Assembly: GCA_023250175.1 (NCBI GenBank)
Contig: JAHFBD010000005.1
Coordinates: 1 to 16,564 of the forward strand
Origin: Candidatus Melainabacteria bacterium
GTDB taxonomy: Bacteria > Cyanobacteriota > Vampirovibrionia > 2-02-FULL-35-15
DNA length: 16,564 nt
Reading direction: 5' to 3'
The translations under genes and the position numbers were made by a program. The notes beneath the pieces are model-generated. The model saw only the letters and a list, made by a program, of their open reading frames with translations. It ran no database searches and had not been told where the DNA came from. Positions 14,616-16,564 of the stretch are shown piece by piece. Positions within the stretch are counted from its first letter, which is position 1. Each line of letters begins with the position of its first letter.

Positions 14616-15790
14616 ATAATTTTACTTTTATTGATGAAGAATTAAATCAGTTATCTAATCAAGGTTTAAAACGTGAGCTTAAAGTCTTAGCAAGTGCCTG
14701 TAATCCATGGGTTGAGCTTGAAAATGGAAAGCAGGTATTGCAATTAGGATCAAATAATTATCTTGGACTTGCAAATCATCCTAAGCTAATTAAAGCAAGC
14801 AGCTTGGCAAGTATAAAGTTTGGAATTGGTAGTAGTGGTTCCAGGTTGCTGTCAGGAACTACAAGCTTACATATAGAATTAGAAAAAACAATTGCTAATT
14901 TTGAAAATACAGAAAGTGCAATTTTTTTTAGCTCTGGTTATGCTGCAAATCTTGGTGTTTTATCTTCTCTTGTGGGAAAAGAGGATGCTGTTTATTCTGA
15001 TGAGTTTAATCATGCCTCAATCATTGATGGTATTAGACTTTCTTGTGCAACAAAGTTTATTTACAAACACAATGATTACAATCATTTAGAACAATTAATA
15101 AAAGAAACTAAAAATAGTTTTAAAAATAGTTTTATCATAACTGACACAGTATTTAGCATGGATGGGGATATTGCTCCACTTAATGAAATAGCTAAAATTG
15201 CTGAAGAATATGACTGTATAACCATAGTAGATGAAGCTCATGCTACAGGTGTCTTTGGGGAAACTGGTAGTGGTGTTGTTGAAGAATATGGTTTGAGCAA
15301 ATATTTCCCAATTAGAATTGGTACCTGCTCTAAGGCTCTTGGTGTAGAAGGAGGGTTTTGTGCTGGACCTAAACCTGTAATTGACTTTTTGCAAAATAAG
15401 GCTAGAAGTTTTATGTTTTCAACAAGCCCAAGTCCTTCAGTAATTGGTGCTGTCTTACAGTCGTTAAAACTTATTTCAAGAGATAAATCCTTTAAGGAAA
15501 AGTTGTGGTTAAATGCAAGATCTTTATATGACAATTTAAAACAAAACAAAGAGTTAAAACTTAATCAATTTAAAGCCCCAATTATCATTATTTATTTTGA
15601 TTCTATAAAAGAAGCTTTAATGACTTCAAATATTTTACTTAATGAGTACAATATTTTAGCACCTGCGATTAGACCACCTACGGTAACAATTCCAAGAATA
15701 AGGCTTACTCCAATGGCTTCTCACTGTAAAGAAGATCTGGAAATTGTAATTAAGGCTTTTGAATCAAAGCTTATGCTTCATAATATTTGA
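14612..15790 (+). CDS. bioF: 8-amino-7-oxononanoate synthase / 2-amino-3-ketobutyrate CoA ligase family
   Basis: PLP-dependent alpha-oxoamine synthase, 392 residues. It would condense an amino acid with an acyl-CoA (alanine with pimeloyl thioester for BioF in biotin synthesis, or glycine with acetyl-CoA for Kbl). The PLP lysine is K241 in GTCSKALG; cofactor contacts are D207 and H210 in VDEAHATGVFG, H134 in DEFNHASIIDG, and the FSMDGD segment at 181-186. The N-terminal LGSNNYLGLANHP and GSSGSRLLSGTTSLHIELE blocks are standard. BioF and Kbl are hard to separate by eye; BioF is the slightly better guess because no threonine dehydrogenase is adjacent, but no other bio genes are present either. 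The ATGA overlap couples it to ubiX, and the ABC ATPase follows after 26 nt. Confidence 0.85.
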   Translation: MNNFTFIDEELNQLSNQGLKRELKVLASACNPWVELENGKQVLQLGSNNYLGLANHPKLIKASSLASIKFGIGSSGSRLLSGTTSLHIELEKTIANFENTESAIFFSSGYAANLGVLSSLVGKEDAVYSDEFNHASIIDGIRLSCATKFIYKHNDYNHLEQLIKETKNSFKNSFIITDTVFSMDGDIAPLNEIAKIAEEYDCITIVDEAHATGVFGETGSGVVEEYGLSKYFPIRIGTCSKALGVEGGFCAGPKPVIDFLQNKARSFMFSTSPSPSVIGAVLQSLKLISRDKSFKEKLWLNARSLYDNLKQNKELKLNQFKAPIIIIYFDSIKEALMTSNILLNEYNILAPAIRPPTVTIPRIRLTPMASHCKEDLEIVIKAFESKLMLHNI

Positions 15791-15816
15791 TGGCGGCACA
15801 AAATTAAAAACATACA

Positions 15817-16564
15817 ATGTCTAAATTAGAAATAAAAGAGCTTTCAAAAAGTTTTAAAGAAAACAAAATTATAAATAGTGTTAGCCTAAGTGTTGCCCCA
15901 GGTGACTTTATGGTATTAGTTGGTCCTTCGGGTTCTGGAAAATCTACGATATTAAGAACAATTGCGGGACTAGAAAATCCTGATTCGGGTCTTATTGAAA
16001 TAAATGACAAAGTTGTAAATAATTTACCACCAAAAGATCGGGATATTGCAATGGTCTTTCAAAATTATGCATTGTATCCTCATATGAGTGTCTATGAAAA
16101 CTTAGCTTTTCCACTAAAAATGAAAAAGCAAGATAAAAATATTATTGATAAAGCTGTTCATGAAATAGCAGAAATGCTTGGAATTAGAAAATATTTAATG
16201 CGTAAACCGAAAGAATTGTCTGGAGGAGAAAGACAAAGAGTTGCTCTAGGTCGAGCAATTATACGAAAACCTCAGCTTTTTCTAATGGATGAGCCCTTAA
16301 GCAATCTTGATGCAAAATTGCGAACACAAATGAGAGCAGAAATCTTAAAGTTGCATAAGTCTTTATCTTCCACGATAATATATGTCACGCATGATCAGGT
16401 TGAAGCCTTAACGATGGGAAATAAAATTGCTGTTCTAAACATGGGTTCAATTCAGCAAATAGGAACACCTAAGCAAGTTTATGAAAATCCAGCAAATGTT
16501 TTTGTTGCAGGATTTGTGGGTAGTCCACCAATGAATTTCTTTGATTTTCAAGTTACAAGTGCTT
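15817..16564 (+). CDS. ABC transporter ATP-binding protein, MalK/UgpC/MsmX type, 3' end beyond window
   Basis: The first 249 codons of a carbohydrate-importer-type ABC ATPase, acting at the inner face of the membrane with permease partners not seen here. Walker A GPSGSGKST is at 36-44, the Q-loop glutamine at 82, the signature LSGGERQ at 134-140, Walker B with D158/E159 (LFLMDEP), and the switch histidine at 192 (VTHDQVEA). The segment GSIQQIGTPKQVYENPANVFVAGFVGSPPMN-type ending near 240 is the entry to the C-terminal OB-fold regulatory domain of the MalK group, which distinguishes it from short exporters' ATPases. Such ATPases often serve several sugar or glycerol-phosphate importers. It follows bioF by 26 nt, probably in the same transcript. 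No Shine-Dalgarno is evident; ATG 15817 gives the usual N-terminus. Confidence 0.93.
   Translation, partial: MSKLEIKELSKSFKENKIINSVSLSVAPGDFMVLVGPSGSGKSTILRTIAGLENPDSGLIEINDKVVNNLPPKDRDIAMVFQNYALYPHMSVYENLAFPLKMKKQDKNIIDKAVHEIAEMLGIRKYLMRKPKELSGGERQRVALGRAIIRKPQLFLMDEPLSNLDAKLRTQMRAEILKLHKSLSSTIIYVTHDQVEALTMGNKIAVLNMGSIQQIGTPKQVYENPANVFVAGFVGSPPMNFFDFQVTSA

Overview
This is an AT-rich stretch (about one third G+C by eye) of a bacterial chromosome with tight gene packing, many TAA stops and several signal-peptide proteins. The layout is that of a small-genome, Gram-negative-type bacterium. Radical SAM/B12 fusion gene next to RNase E/G, the form of the RF1 GGQ loop (GGAGGQNVNKVETAV), and a Flp pilin together suggest a non-photosynthetic relative of the Cyanobacteria (Melainabacteria/Vampirovibrionia-like). 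I hold that assignment only tentatively because the window contains no rRNA.

Layout. 1-1608 (-): a secreted M16 zinc protease, cut off by the window edge. 1672-3476 (+): two exported proteins, the first a calcineurin-fold phosphoesterase that has lost nearly all its metal ligands, the second of unknown family. 3655-6249 (+): atpD (F1 beta) then prfA (RF1), with no atpC beside atpD. 6264-7789 (-): a small unknown protein, a Flp-type pilin with a strong Shine-Dalgarno, and uppS. 7790-8001: a gene-poor strip with a relatively GC-rich, inverted-repeat-containing island. 8002-13738 (-): folC, rne/rng and a radical SAM fusion protein. 13867-16564 (+): a structured leader with a 20-codon upstream ORF, then ubiX, bioF (4-nt overlap) and the start of a MalK/UgpC-type ABC ATPase.

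How the genes work together. Most are housekeeping: ATP synthesis (atpD), translation termination (prfA), cell-wall lipid carrier (uppS), folate polyglutamylation (folC), RNA turnover (rne/rng), prenyl-FMN formation (ubiX) and biotin-type PLP chemistry (bioF). M16 protease, the dead phosphoesterase, the unknown exported protein and the pilin are the surface/secreted set.

Main points for a second look: folC carries an in-frame TAA just before its P-loop but is otherwise intact; the exported phosphoesterase looks like a pseudoenzyme; the ubiX leader has a well-initiated short ORF whose frame is joined to ubiX by a slippery A AAA AAC; and two intergenic regions hold unexplained inverted repeats. 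No CRISPR array, IS element, tRNA or rRNA was seen.
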